A stretch of DNA of 64,000 nucleotides, taken from contig NZ_APAT01000005.1 in NCBI RefSeq assembly GCF_000347775.1, forward strand, positions 124,001 to 188,000. The letters are read 5' to 3'. The stretch is from Marinobacter santoriniensis NKSG1. GTDB lineage: Bacteria; Pseudomonadota; Gammaproteobacteria; Pseudomonadales; Oleiphilaceae. The translations under genes were made by a program, and so were the position numbers. Within the stretch, counting starts at the first letter, position 1; each line of letters opens with the position of its first letter. Below the pieces are notes generated by a model. That model was not told the origin of the DNA and did not search any database. It saw nothing but the letters and a program-made list of their open reading frames with translations. Positions 53,430 to 61,890 of this stretch are shown one piece after another.

Positions 53430-54168
53430 TGTCTTCGTCGCTCAGCTCGATCTCGAGTGCGTCCAGATTCGCCTTCTGGTGGGCCGGACGCGTGGAAGAC
53501 GGTATTGGCACAATGCCCCGCGAGGCAACCCAGGCAATTGCAATCTGGGCCAGGGTGGCATTGTGGTTCTCCGCGATGCGTTGCAGGGTCTCGTCTTCCA
53601 TGACCTTGCCGACCGCCAGGGGCATGTAGCCGGTCACCGTGATGCCCAGTTTCCGGGCGTGGTCCACAACCTTCCGGTTGGCGAGGAACGGGTGAACCTC
53701 CACCTGATTGGTGAAGATGCTGGTGTCGCCCAGTATGCGCTTTGCCTCGTCCATCTGGGCACACGTGAAGTTGGAGATGCCGATGTGCTCCGCGAGTCCC
53801 TCACGCTGGGCGTCTTTCAACGCGCCCAGATATTCTTCCATTGGCACTTCATCGCCCGGCGAAGGCCAGTGAATCAGAGCCAGATCCACGTGGTCGGTTT
53901 TGAGGCGGTCCAGGCTGCCCTGGAGACTGTTGATCAGATCACTGGCGTGGAGCTTGTCGTGCCAGATCTTGGTGGTCAGAAAAATCTCCCGGCGCGGAAT
54001 TCCGCTGGAGGTGATGCCATCACCCACGGCCGCCTCGTTGTCGTACATCTGTGCGGTATCAATGTGGCGATAGCCCAGTGACAGGGCGCTCTTGACGGCA
54101 TCCCGGGCATCATTGCCCTTGAGTCGGAACGTGCCCATACCGATTTTCGGAAGTGTGGTAAACGACAT
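53359..54168 (-). CDS. dkgB: Aldo/keto reductase DkgB-like
   Basis: A 269-residue cytoplasmic NADPH-dependent aldo-keto reductase of the AKR5-like group (2,5-diketo-D-gluconate / methylglyoxal reductase). Catalytic residues are Asp and Tyr in HIDTAQMYDNE, Lys in LTTKIWHDKL, and His in LALIHWPSP. The C-terminal cofactor segment is PIPSSTRPAHQ. A strong AGGAGG precedes the ATG. Its stop end overlaps the convergent membrane-protein gene. Confidence 0.88.
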   Translation of the reverse strand: MSFTTLPKIGMGTFRLKGNDARDAVKSALSLGYRHIDTAQMYDNEAAVGDGITSSGIPRREIFLTTKIWHDKLHASDLINSLQGSLDRLKTDHVDLALIHWPSPGDEVPMEEYLGALKDAQREGLAEHIGISNFTCAQMDEAKRILGDTSIFTNQVEVHPFLANRKVVDHARKLGITVTGYMPLAVGKVMEDETLQRIAENHNATLAQIAIAWVASRGIVPIPSSTRPAHQKANLDALEIELSDEDIKAIDALDRGERIADPGFAPDWD

Positions 54169-54293
54169 GCTCTCCTCCTGAAATCAATGTGTAGGTACTG
54201 AACTGATGGTGTGGCACTGGTTCTTCAAGGGGCCCCCCGGTATCATCGCGCCTGTCGAACCATGATGAATCCAGATAGTCGGGGTACGAACCC

Positions 54294-54707
54294 ATGCTGA
54301 CCGGCCAGTGCCTGTGCGGTGATATTACCTTTGAATACGACGGCCCCCTGGGACCGATTGCTCTGTGTCACTGCAGCCAGTGTCGACGGGCACACGGCAG
54401 CGCCTTTTCCGCCAGTGCGCCGGTCCAGCGCGTCCGTCTCCGGTTTCTCTCCGGCGAGGAACGGATCACCGAATTCGAATCACGCCCTGGCAAATACCGC
54501 GCATTCTGCTCCCGCTGTGGCAGCCAGCTGTATAGCCGGGTCGACGCTATCCCGGGTATTCTGAGGTTGCGGGTTGGCGTGATTAACGAACCACTGGGTA
54601 AACCGCCGGCGCAACATGCATTCGTCGCGTCCAAGTCCGACTGGTTCGAGATCACCGATAGCATACCCCAATACGAGAAGACGGACAGAACCAACGATCC
54701 GCACTGA
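54294..54707 (+). CDS. GFA-family (glutathione-dependent formaldehyde-activating-like) protein
   Basis: A 137-residue zinc protein of the GFA/CENP-V family, with cysteines in CLCGDITFEY, CHCSQCRRAHGSAFS and FCSRCGSQLY forming two zinc sites. The family adds glutathione to formaldehyde non-enzymatically or has related uncharacterised roles. Function here unproven. Convergent with the sugar dehydrogenase, with a two-base gap. Confidence 0.85.
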   Translation: MLTGQCLCGDITFEYDGPLGPIALCHCSQCRRAHGSAFSASAPVQRVRLRFLSGEERITEFESRPGKYRAFCSRCGSQLYSRVDAIPGILRLRVGVINEPLGKPPAQHAFVASKSDWFEITDSIPQYEKTDRTNDPH

Positions 54708-54709
54708 CA

Positions 54710-55831
54710 TCAGCCCTCCGGCAGGATCCGATACACCTTGCCGTTGGGCGAGTCGGTCAGCAGCCATAGCCCGCCATCCGGCCCCATTCGCACATCCCGG
54801 ATGCGCTCCCCGAGTTCTGTCAGCAGATCCTCTTCTTCGGTCACACGGCCTTGCGCCAATTCGAGTCTGACCAGCTTGCGCGCTTTGAGCGCTCCCACGA
54901 AAAGATCGCCCTGCCATTGCGGAAACGACTTTCCGGTATAGAACGCCATGCCCGAGGGCGCGATGGAAGGTACCCAGTAATGCAGTGGCTGAGCCATGCC
55001 TTCCTTGTGGGTATAGGGCGTGATGGGGACGCCGGAATAGTCGATGCCGTAGGTGATCTCCGGCCAGCCATAATTGGTGCCGGCACGAAGTATATTGATC
55101 TCGTCGCCACCCCTCGGGCCATGTTCGTGGGTCCAGATTTCGCCTGTGACAGGGTGAATCGTCATACCCTGGATATTGCGGTTGCCATAGGTGAACAGGG
55201 TTGCCCTGGCATCATCGCGAGCCAGGAATGGATTCCCGGGAGCGGGTTCGCCGTTAATGGTAATCCGGTGGACACCGCCCGCGTCGTCTGCGAGGTCCTG
55301 GGCCCGGTCCCGGGTTCCCCGGTCGCCAACCGCGATATACAGAAGGCCCTCCCGATCAAACGCCATTCTCCCGGCGAAGTGGTGGGAGGTACCGGCGCGG
55401 GGCAGGGCTTCGAAAATGACCTGCACGTCGTTCAGGCCACGATCGCCAAGTCTGGCACGGGCTACCCGTGTCGTCATGCCTTCCCCGGATCGGTGGGCAT
55501 AACTCAGGAACAGGCTCTGATTGCTGGCGAACTCCGGGTGTAGCACGATATCCAGCAGCCCACCCTGCCCGGAGACCACCAGATCCGGCAGTCCGGTCAG
55601 CGATGCCGGATCCAGCACGCCATCGCGGATCCGCCGAAGCCGGCCGGCACGTTCCGTGACCAGTACGTCGCCATTGGGCAGGAAGGCCAGACTCCAGGGG
55701 TGAGCCAGGCCTGTCGCTACGGTTTCAAGCTGAAAATCCGTCTCGTCCGACGAAAACGACGGATTGGCTTCCGCCCCGAAAGATAACATCAGGGCACCGC
55801 CGCACAGTGCCAGTTTGCGCAAAGTTCTCAT
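54710..55831 (-). CDS. Soluble PQQ-dependent aldose/sorbosone dehydrogenase-like protein
   Basis: A 373-residue secreted six-bladed beta-propeller (GDH-B/YliI family) with a signal peptide (about 1-23). The propeller motifs are LAHPWSLAFLPNGDVLVTERAGRL, GGLLDIVLHPEFASN, the catalytic-His region HHFAGRMAFDREGLLYIAVGD, HEHGPRGGDEIN and YGWPEI. It probably oxidises a sugar in the periplasm using PQQ. ATG 55831 is preferred: GGAGG lies five bases upstream, and a signal peptide begins there. Confidence 0.87.
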   Translation of the reverse strand: MRTLRKLALCGGALMLSFGAEANPSFSSDETDFQLETVATGLAHPWSLAFLPNGDVLVTERAGRLRRIRDGVLDPASLTGLPDLVVSGQGGLLDIVLHPEFASNQSLFLSYAHRSGEGMTTRVARARLGDRGLNDVQVIFEALPRAGTSHHFAGRMAFDREGLLYIAVGDRGTRDRAQDLADDAGGVHRITINGEPAPGNPFLARDDARATLFTYGNRNIQGMTIHPVTGEIWTHEHGPRGGDEINILRAGTNYGWPEITYGIDYSGVPITPYTHKEGMAQPLHYWVPSIAPSGMAFYTGKSFPQWQGDLFVGALKARKLVRLELAQGRVTEEEDLLTELGERIRDVRMGPDGGLWLLTDSPNGKVYRILPEG

Positions 55832-55944
55832 GGAAACCTCCGACCGGGGACCTGCCCCGATAATCAGCATAGCAGCCGGAAGCCTTCATGGTTGTTTCGC
55901 GCTCATTCGCCCGGATGATTTTCGGCCAGCTCCGGATCTTCGGG

Positions 55945-56403
55945 TCACCGGCCGGGCCTGGTGTTTCGCTGTAGCCAGCGGTCGAGCTGGTCGGCGAATT
56001 CCTTGCGGTCTCCCTGGCTGAAAGGAGCCGGGCCACCCGTGACCTGGCCCGCGTTGCGCATTTCCTCCATGAAATTGCGCATGGCGAGCCGTTGTCGGAT
56101 GTTTTCCCTGGTGAAGGCCTGACCTCTGGGGTTGAAAACATCCGCACCTTTTTCGATGGCTTCGGCGGCCAGTGGAATGTCCTGGGTAATCACAAGATCC
56201 CCTTTGCTCATCTGGTCCATGATTTCATTGTCGGCGACGTCGAAGCCGTGAGGGACCTGCCGGCGGCTGATGTAGGGGCTGGGTGGCAGGTTGATGGCGT
56301 GATTGGCGATGAAGGTGGTCTGGATCTGCCAGCGGGTGGCGGCGCGACAGAGGATTTCCCGGATGGGGACGGGGCAGGCGTCGGCGTCGACCCAGATAGG
56401 CAT
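55945..56403 (-). CDS. yaiI: YaiI/YqxD family protein (UPF0178)
   Basis: A 152-residue protein of the DUF188 family, a PIN-like nuclease fold. It has the N-terminal WVDADACPV motif, ANHAI near residue 34, and a central GDLVITQDIPLAAEAIEKGADVFNPRG containing conserved acidic residues. Activity is not established. AAGGAA precedes the ATG. Confidence 0.9.
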   Translation of the reverse strand: MPIWVDADACPVPIREILCRAATRWQIQTTFIANHAINLPPSPYISRRQVPHGFDVADNEIMDQMSKGDLVITQDIPLAAEAIEKGADVFNPRGQAFTRENIRQRLAMRNFMEEMRNAGQVTGGPAPFSQGDRKEFADQLDRWLQRNTRPGR

Positions 56404-56511
56404 TTGGTGTTCCTTCAGTTTTGGTTTCAGTTACCTAGAGTTTAACCATTCTACGATTGAGCCTGTTAGTCGTCAGCCGCGTATTTCTCTGTAGCCTGCG
56501 ATGGTCGGAGC

Positions 56512-56625
56512 AGGGCGGCTCTGGGGTGAGCCTCCCAAAAACCGCTACAAGCACATCCCTGTGCGCTTGTTTCAGGCCATCCCTGGCCTTCAACATTTTT
56601 GGGAGGCTCACCCCAGAGCCGCCTT
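56512..56625 (+). repeat. Structured intergenic repeat, copy 3
   Basis: A 114-base element with 30-base arms (56512-56541 and 56596-56625) that pair along their whole length with a single G-T wobble. The core has two hairpins, CAAGCACATCCCTGTGCGCTTG (with a CG bulge) and AGGCCATCCCTGGCCT. The core lines up with copy 1 (CGCT...GCAC-TCC-TGTG-GCTTG...GCCATCC-TGGC), but the outer arms have changed while staying paired. It lies in the divergent gap between yaiI and the phosphatase gene, 44 bases before the latter's start. Confidence 0.85.
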
Positions 56626-56669
56626 AGACCTCAAGATAACTCCGAAACTGAAGGAGGGGGCACATTATC

Positions 56670-57251
56670 ATGATCAGGAAACTGGTTCTTGGCCTTACTT
56701 TCAGCATTATTGGCTTCGCGGTTGCTGTGAATGCCGCGGCGAGCGATGGTAATGCAGTCGCCTGGCAGGCACTGCGGGACGGCGAGGCCATACTCATCCT
56801 CCGGCACGCACTGGCTCCCGGAACAGGCGATCCCGCCAATTTCACATTGAATGACTGCAGCACCCAACGGAATCTGAACGAAACCGGTCGGGAACAGGCG
56901 CGTTCGTGGAAGCCGTTCCTGGCAGAACATGGCATCGAGGAGGCGCGGGTGTATACCAGCCAGTGGTGCCGCACGCGGGATACGGCCATGGAGATGGAGG
57001 TGGGGAGCGTTTCGGACATGCCGTCACTGAATTCTTTTTTCCAGAATCGTGGAGACCGACTGGCCCAGACCCGGGCGACGATTGCGCAGGTGAACGCTTT
57101 GGGGCCGGGCTTGCCGGTGGTTCTGGTGTCGCATCAGGTGAATATCACGGCGCTGGCGGGCATCTATCCGTCGTCGAATGAGGGTGTGATTCTGGCACTG
57201 CCATTGTCGGATGAGCCTTCGGTACTGGCACGGGTGACCCCGGGACGTTAG
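56670..57251 (+). CDS. Periplasmic histidine phosphatase-family protein
   Basis: A 193-residue protein with a signal peptide (about 1-24) and a histidine-phosphatase core. The catalytic RHA in ILILRHALAPG replaces the usual RHG. A typical insertion follows (GDPANFTLNDCSTQRNLNETGREQA), then YTSQWCRTRDTA and a second His in VLVSHQVNI. Secreted members with this FxLxDC insertion are a known uncharacterised subgroup. GGAGGGGG lies upstream of the ATG. Repeat copy 3 precedes it. Confidence 0.83.
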   Translation: MIRKLVLGLTFSIIGFAVAVNAAASDGNAVAWQALRDGEAILILRHALAPGTGDPANFTLNDCSTQRNLNETGREQARSWKPFLAEHGIEEARVYTSQWCRTRDTAMEMEVGSVSDMPSLNSFFQNRGDRLAQTRATIAQVNALGPGLPVVLVSHQVNITALAGIYPSSNEGVILALPLSDEPSVLARVTPGR

Positions 57252-57272
57252 CGGAACCGGGGCTTGGGTTTC

Positions 57273-57281
57273 TGGTATAAT
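57273..57281 (+). promoter_or_regulatory. Extended -10 promoter of yjdM
   Basis: TGGTATAAT is an extended -10 (TG-N-TATAAT) with no good -35, about 32 bases before the yjdM start. Transcript expected from about 57288 with a short leader. Confidence 0.55.
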
Positions 57282-57312
57282 CCGGTTCTCATCCAATTAA
57301 CAGGAAATGATA

Positions 57313-57651
57313 ATGTCCCAGCTTCCTCCCTGTCCCGAGTGCAATTCCGAGTACACCTATGAAGACGGTGTGCAGTTGGTGTGTCCCGAGTGTGGGCACG
57401 AGTGGTCCGAGGCCGAACAGGCAGACGCCGAGGCGGGCAAGGTGATTCGTGATGCCAATGGCAATGAACTCCAGGACGGAGATACGGTCACTGTCATCAA
57501 GGACCTGAAGGTAAAGGGCTCCAGTTCGGTGGTGAAGGTTGGCACCAAGGTAAAGAACATTCGCCTGGTCGAGGGCGATCACGACATTGATTGCAAGATT
57601 GATGGGATTGGTGCTATGAAGCTGAAATCGGAGTTTGTCAAAAAGGCCTGA
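57313..57651 (+). CDS. yjdM: YjdM/PhnA family zinc-ribbon protein
   Basis: A 112-residue protein with an N-terminal zinc ribbon (CPECNSEY and CPECGHEW) and the PhnA_C-type beta domain ([30 protein letters not shown]). E. coli YjdM was once named PhnA, but its role is unresolved. ATG 57313 follows AGGAA at good spacing. An ATG two codons upstream is possible. Confidence 0.9.
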   Translation: MSQLPPCPECNSEYTYEDGVQLVCPECGHEWSEAEQADAEAGKVIRDANGNELQDGDTVTVIKDLKVKGSSSVVKVGTKVKNIRLVEGDHDIDCKIDGIGAMKLKSEFVKKA

Positions 57652-57689
57652 TCCGGCCGTAAGGATCGGCAGCCCAATGGGAGGGACGC

Positions 57690-58205
57690 ATGCCAGAGAA
57701 GAATGACGGTGAGCCAGCGGCTTCAGCTTCTTCCGATGACAAGCACGAGTTGCACCAGGAGCTGCCGATTGATTTCCCCGATCCGTTTTTCCGGGGGCTC
57801 CATCGTATCATCCGCTTTGCGATTCGGGTTCTCGCGGTTTTGATGGTCGCCGTGATTCTCTGGGGCGTGGGGGATGTCATCTACATCATCTACGATCGTT
57901 TGCTGGCGCCTCCGCACTTTCTGCTGAACATCAACGATATTTTCTACACCTTTGGCGCTTTCATGGCGGTGCTGATTGCTGTGGAAATTTTCATCAATAT
58001 CCGCCTGTACCTGGGTACCAATATTTTTCCGGTTCAGCTGGTTGTTGCTACCGCACTGATGGCCATTGCCCGGAAGGTCATTGTGCTCGATTTCAATACA
58101 CTGACGCCGATGTACCTGATTGGTATTGCGGCGACCACACTGGCCCTCGGTATCAGCTACTGGCTGCTCCGGCAGCGCAATGGCGCTCAGGAGTGGGAAG
58201 ATTGA
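57690..58205 (+). CDS. PsiE-family membrane protein
   Basis: A 171-residue integral membrane protein of the phosphate-starvation-inducible PsiE family. An acidic cytoplasmic N-terminus precedes four hydrophobic segments (about 45-65, 80-110, 110-130, 140-160), including FRGLHRIIRFAI and GTNIFPVQLVVATALMAIARKVIVLDF. Function unknown. GGGAGG precedes the ATG. The last 19 bases overlap the convergent transporter gene. Confidence 0.85.
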   Translation: MPEKNDGEPAASASSDDKHELHQELPIDFPDPFFRGLHRIIRFAIRVLAVLMVAVILWGVGDVIYIIYDRLLAPPHFLLNINDIFYTFGAFMAVLIAVEIFINIRLYLGTNIFPVQLVVATALMAIARKVIVLDFNTLTPMYLIGIAATTLALGISYWLLRQRNGAQEWED

Positions 58206-59116
58206 GGGCCTGCTTTTCCTCGAGCCCTGTTACTGATTCTCAGGCCAATCACGACCGCCAGCACGCCCAGCCAGATGCTGGCCGGGTATTGTTCCCCGAA
58301 TCCGACGATGCCAATAATCAGGCCGAACAGGGCGGCCACTGTGCCAAGCTGACTGTAGAAAACCGGTGTGGCGCGTTTCTGGATTTCGAAGGAACACAGA
58401 TAGGCCAGTGCGGTTAGCAGTCCCTGCAGTAAAACCACTTTCATCAGGTGCGGGCTAAAATCCCCTGACAGGAGCGGTGTGTTCGTGATTTGCGCAAACA
58501 CACCGAGTAACAGGGCGCAGGCAAGAAGTGTCCCGGCTGCGAGAGTCATCGGCGAGGTGGTGCCGGGCCATGCCACGGAGCGGTAGATATTACCGACCGA
58601 TAGGACAACAGGAATCAGCAGGCCCAACGCGTACCAATGCCCGGGCGATTGGCCCATTTCCGCGTGGCGTTGGATGATGATCCACGCACAGGCCAACACC
58701 GCAATCGACAACCCCGCCAGCCTCCGCCAATTGCTTTTTTCCAGTCCCAGGGCTGCCGCCATCAAAAACGTGAATATCGGCGGAAGGGCATACATGATGC
58801 CGGTGAATCCGGTGCCCAGCCTGGTAACAAGGTAGAAGGCTGTGACATTCGGTATGGCAATGCCTGCAAGGCCGCTGATCAGGAAATACATTATCAGAGG
58901 CGTCCGGATCATTGATCTGAGCGAACGGGTCCTTGCCAGTAAGAGCAGCCCGGCGATCAGCGTCTGCCAGTATGCGTATGTGACGGCAGGCATCCCCTGG
59001 GCTGTCACCGTCCTGGAAAGCGCCAGCATCAAGGCAATCAGGAAACCGTTGGCCAGCAGTAAGCACCAGAGTGTGGTCTGGCGGGATTTGGCGAGTCTTG
59101 GGAAAGGGAGCGTCAT
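58187..59116 (-). CDS. EamA/DMT-family transporter
   Basis: A 309-residue permease of the drug/metabolite transporter superfamily with about ten transmembrane segments in two EamA repeats (for example GLAGIAIPNVTAFYLVTRLG, ALPPIFTFLMAAALGLEK and the later half VFYSQLGTVAALFGLIIGIVGFGE). Such proteins export amino acids or other metabolites. The start at 59116 (MTLPFPRL) has AGG seven bases upstream. The longer frame to 59227 would overlap the promoter shared with the divergent LysR gene. Confidence 0.85.
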   Translation of the reverse strand: MTLPFPRLAKSRQTTLWCLLLANGFLIALMLALSRTVTAQGMPAVTYAYWQTLIAGLLLLARTRSLRSMIRTPLIMYFLISGLAGIAIPNVTAFYLVTRLGTGFTGIMYALPPIFTFLMAAALGLEKSNWRRLAGLSIAVLACAWIIIQRHAEMGQSPGHWYALGLLIPVVLSVGNIYRSVAWPGTTSPMTLAAGTLLACALLLGVFAQITNTPLLSGDFSPHLMKVVLLQGLLTALAYLCSFEIQKRATPVFYSQLGTVAALFGLIIGIVGFGEQYPASIWLGVLAVVIGLRISNRARGKAGPQSSHS

Positions 59117-59240
59117 GGTTACCTGCCCGGGCGCGTTGATCGAAAAAGTCTGTCCGGAAGTGTGCACGACGGAAATGGATTGATAATCGGATGGAACCGA
59201 ACAATACTGATTCCGGATTGGAAGCAATCAGGAGAGAGGA

Positions 59241-60137
59241 TTGGCCACGGACAAGCTGGTTGCCATGAGGATTTTTCGGAGAGTCGCTGAGTTGGGAAGT
59301 TTCACCAGGGCTGCCGACGATCTTGAGATCACCGCTGCGACCGTCAGCAAGCACATCGCATTTCTGGAAAGGGATATTGAAACCCGGTTGATCAATCGCA
59401 CCACCCGTCGCATGAATCTGACCGATGCGGGGATGGTCTTTCTGGAGCGCACCCAGGCTTTACTGGATGGCCTTGAAGACGCAGAACTGGAAGCCAGGGG
59501 GCTTCAGTCGGAATTGCGTGGATCGATACGGATCAACGTGCCCATGTCGTTCGGTCTGACCCACATCACTGAGGCCATCGACGACTTTCTGCGGAAACAC
59601 CCGAAAATCCGGATCGACGTGCAGTTCAATGACCGGGTGGTGGATCTGGTGGAGCAGGGTGTTGATATCGCGATACGGGTGCGAAACCAACTCTCGGATT
59701 CAAGTTTGCGCGCCAGACCGCTCCGACAATCCCGAAACGTTGTCTGCGCTTCGCCAGACTACCTGGTAAATGCTCCGGACATTGCCTCACCGGCGGATCT
59801 CGCCCAGCACAATTGTCTGGTGTATGCGCTTCATGACCGGCCCAATCAATGGGAGCTGGGAGAAGAAACGGTAGTGGTGAGCGGAAACTACCGAACGGAC
59901 AGCAGTCTCGCCATCCGCCAGAGCCTGCTGAGTGGTCTTGGCGTGGGATTGTTACCGCGATTTCTCGTTCAGCAGGATATTGATAGCCAGAGACTGATTC
60001 CGTTACTTACCGAATACCCTCCCAAGAGCTACACCATATTTGCGTTGTTCCCGCCCGGGCGGATGCAGTCAAGTAAAGTCAGAATGCTGGTGGAACACCT
60101 GGATGAGTACCTGGGAAGCCGGCCCTACTGGGAGTGA
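59241..60137 (+). CDS. LysR-family transcriptional regulator
   Basis: A 298-residue LysR protein with winged helix MRIFRRVAELGSFTRAADDLEITAATVSKHIAFLERDI and a periplasmic-binding-protein-like effector domain. It starts at TTG 59241 with GGAG six bases upstream. It is divergent from the EamA transporter and upstream of the nitroreductase, either of which may be its target. The CrgA/DmlR-like sequence style (RLINRTTRRMNLTDAG) suggests an aromatic-acid or redox-responsive subgroup. Confidence 0.9.
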   Translation: MATDKLVAMRIFRRVAELGSFTRAADDLEITAATVSKHIAFLERDIETRLINRTTRRMNLTDAGMVFLERTQALLDGLEDAELEARGLQSELRGSIRINVPMSFGLTHITEAIDDFLRKHPKIRIDVQFNDRVVDLVEQGVDIAIRVRNQLSDSSLRARPLRQSRNVVCASPDYLVNAPDIASPADLAQHNCLVYALHDRPNQWELGEETVVVSGNYRTDSSLAIRQSLLSGLGVGLLPRFLVQQDIDSQRLIPLLTEYPPKSYTIFALFPPGRMQSSKVRMLVEHLDEYLGSRPYWE

Positions 60138-60263
60138 ACGGCCATCGATCCCGGCCTGCGGTCAGTGATTGTTTCCGGATCTGAAAAAGTCTCCTTCTTT
60201 CCGCATGGTTTTACAGGGTTGTGCGATTTCATAGATTGGCATCTCCAACATCGGAGATTGTTT

Positions 60264-60890
60264 ATGAACATACAGGCAGCCCTGGACTGGCGATATGCCG
60301 TCCGGGAATTTTCACCCGAGAAACTCGACAGCCAAACCGTTGATGCGCTCATTGGCGCAACGCGCAAGAGTGCTTCTTCCTATGGCCTGCAACCCTATCG
60401 GCTGATCGTGATTGAATCCGAATCGGTACGGAAGAATCTGTTGCCCCATTCCTATGGTCAGCAGAAAGTGCTGGATTGTTCCCATCTTGTCGTTCTGGCC
60501 GCCCAGACGGAGATCGGAGATGTCACGGTCGATCGCTATGTCGATCAGTATATGGAGGTCAGAAGGGTGCCCTATGACGATATCGCCGGTTATGCCGAGC
60601 ACATGAAGAAGGCCCTGGCCGGGAAGGCGAGCCGGGAAAAACGGGAATGGGCGCATCAGCAGGTGTATATTGCACTCGGGACCCTGTTGACGGCCGCCGC
60701 CGTGCTCAGAATTGACAGTTGTCCGATGACCGGCTTCGATCATCGGGCCTATGACCGGGTCTTGGGATTGACCGAGTTGGGACTTGAGACCTCGGCGATC
60801 GTGGCTCTGGGACGTCGAAGTCCCCGGGATCTCAGCGCCAGTCTGGCCAAGGTGCGGTTCGATGACGCTGACATGGTCATTCGGTTGTAA
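60264..60890 (+). CDS. Nitroreductase-family oxidoreductase
   Basis: A 208-residue FMN-dependent NAD(P)H oxidoreductase with the family N-terminus WRYAVREFSPEKL, the SSYGLQPYR flavin region, VVLAAQTE and a C-terminal GRRSPRD. ATG 60264 is preferred: GGAG lies eight bases upstream. A GTG at 60165 would add 33 residues without family support. It follows the LysR gene on the same strand. Confidence 0.87.
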   Translation: MNIQAALDWRYAVREFSPEKLDSQTVDALIGATRKSASSYGLQPYRLIVIESESVRKNLLPHSYGQQKVLDCSHLVVLAAQTEIGDVTVDRYVDQYMEVRRVPYDDIAGYAEHMKKALAGKASREKREWAHQQVYIALGTLLTAAAVLRIDSCPMTGFDHRAYDRVLGLTELGLETSAIVALGRRSPRDLSASLAKVRFDDADMVIRL

Positions 60891-60944
60891 GCAGTACCGC
60901 AGGCCGGGTTCCGAACGGGAAGCAGACAGAAGGGAATCACCATA

Positions 60945-61652
60945 ATGAAGGTTTGTATTGTCGGTGCCTCCGGGAAACTGGGTAAATACATGGTTCGGCA
61001 GGCGTTGGAAAAGGGATATGAGGTGGTCGGCGTCTGTCGCGAACAGAGTGTGGGCAAGCTGGATGAATTCCGGGGTCGCTTGACCCTGGTGCCCGGAGCG
61101 ACCAATGACCGGGAGGTCATCCGTCGCGCAGTCGCCGGTTGCGATGGTGTATTAACCGTGCTGGTGCCCTGGGGTGTCGAGCAATACGCGACCGGCACCG
61201 CCCAGGCCGTTCTGGATTACGCGGAACCTGGCGCGCGACTGGTGTTCTCGTGTGGGTGGCACATCAGCCGTGATGGCAAGGATGTCTACTCCTGGACGTT
61301 CCGGGCCTTCCTGAGGATCTTCGGTTGGGTGGCGCGGGCAACGCGCTTTGCCGACCTGAGTGACCAGGAGGAAGCCTGCCGCCGGGTGTTTGCCAGCGAG
61401 ACCCGATGGACGGTGGTTCGCGGCAGCGATCTTGAAGAGGGCGACAGTCAGGGGCTGCCGGTCTGGAGCCGCCATGTGGGAGATCCGATCCTTGAAAGTA
61501 ACCGGACGCGCCGTGTGGATTTTGCTTTGTTTATGGTGGACACCCTGGAAAACGACCAACTGATTCATGAAGCGCCGGCCATCGTCGGTTGCCAGACGGC
61601 CTCGGCCCTGGCCCACGGTGCCTCATGCCCTGCCGGACAAGGGAGCAACTGA
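60945..61652 (+). CDS. NAD(P)-binding SDR-a/NmrA-like protein
   Basis: A 235-residue Rossmann protein: VCIVGASGKLGKYMVRQA cofactor loop at residues 4-18, VVGVCRE, and a mid-domain YSWTFRAFLRIFG. It lacks a clear SDR Tyr-x3-Lys pair, so it may be an atypical SDR with a regulatory or reductase role. Four bases separate it from the following small gene. Confidence 0.78.
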   Translation: MKVCIVGASGKLGKYMVRQALEKGYEVVGVCREQSVGKLDEFRGRLTLVPGATNDREVIRRAVAGCDGVLTVLVPWGVEQYATGTAQAVLDYAEPGARLVFSCGWHISRDGKDVYSWTFRAFLRIFGWVARATRFADLSDQEEACRRVFASETRWTVVRGSDLEEGDSQGLPVWSRHVGDPILESNRTRRVDFALFMVDTLENDQLIHEAPAIVGCQTASALAHGASCPAGQGSN

Positions 61653-61656
61653 ATCT

Positions 61657-61890
61657 GTGAAAGATCATCACCTTGATGCCGTTCTGGAAGCCATCCCCGA
61701 TGTCCGGGACGGTCTGACCCGAACGGAGCGGATCATTCTCTACGTGCTGAACGAGACCCAGAAAGAGCTCAATGGTCGTAACGTACCGACGGTCATGCTG
61801 TACGGACGGGTGCTGGAGTACGTGAACATCAGTGAAGAGGAACTGCACCTTTATCTGGACCGGCTGGGTGTCAAAGGCGATGGCCGCTAA
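61657..61890 (+). CDS. Small conserved protein of unknown function
   Basis: A 77-residue acidic, helical protein (VLEAIPDVRDGLTRTERIILYVLNETQKELN...YVNISEEELHLYLDRLG). The last part reads like a short winged-helix or HTH segment. GTG 61657 is preferred to an upstream in-frame ATG at 61567, which would overlap the SDR gene. The stop overlaps the convergent mtfA stop by four bases. Function unknown. Confidence 0.6.
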   Translation: MKDHHLDAVLEAIPDVRDGLTRTERIILYVLNETQKELNGRNVPTVMLYGRVLEYVNISEEELHLYLDRLGVKGDGR

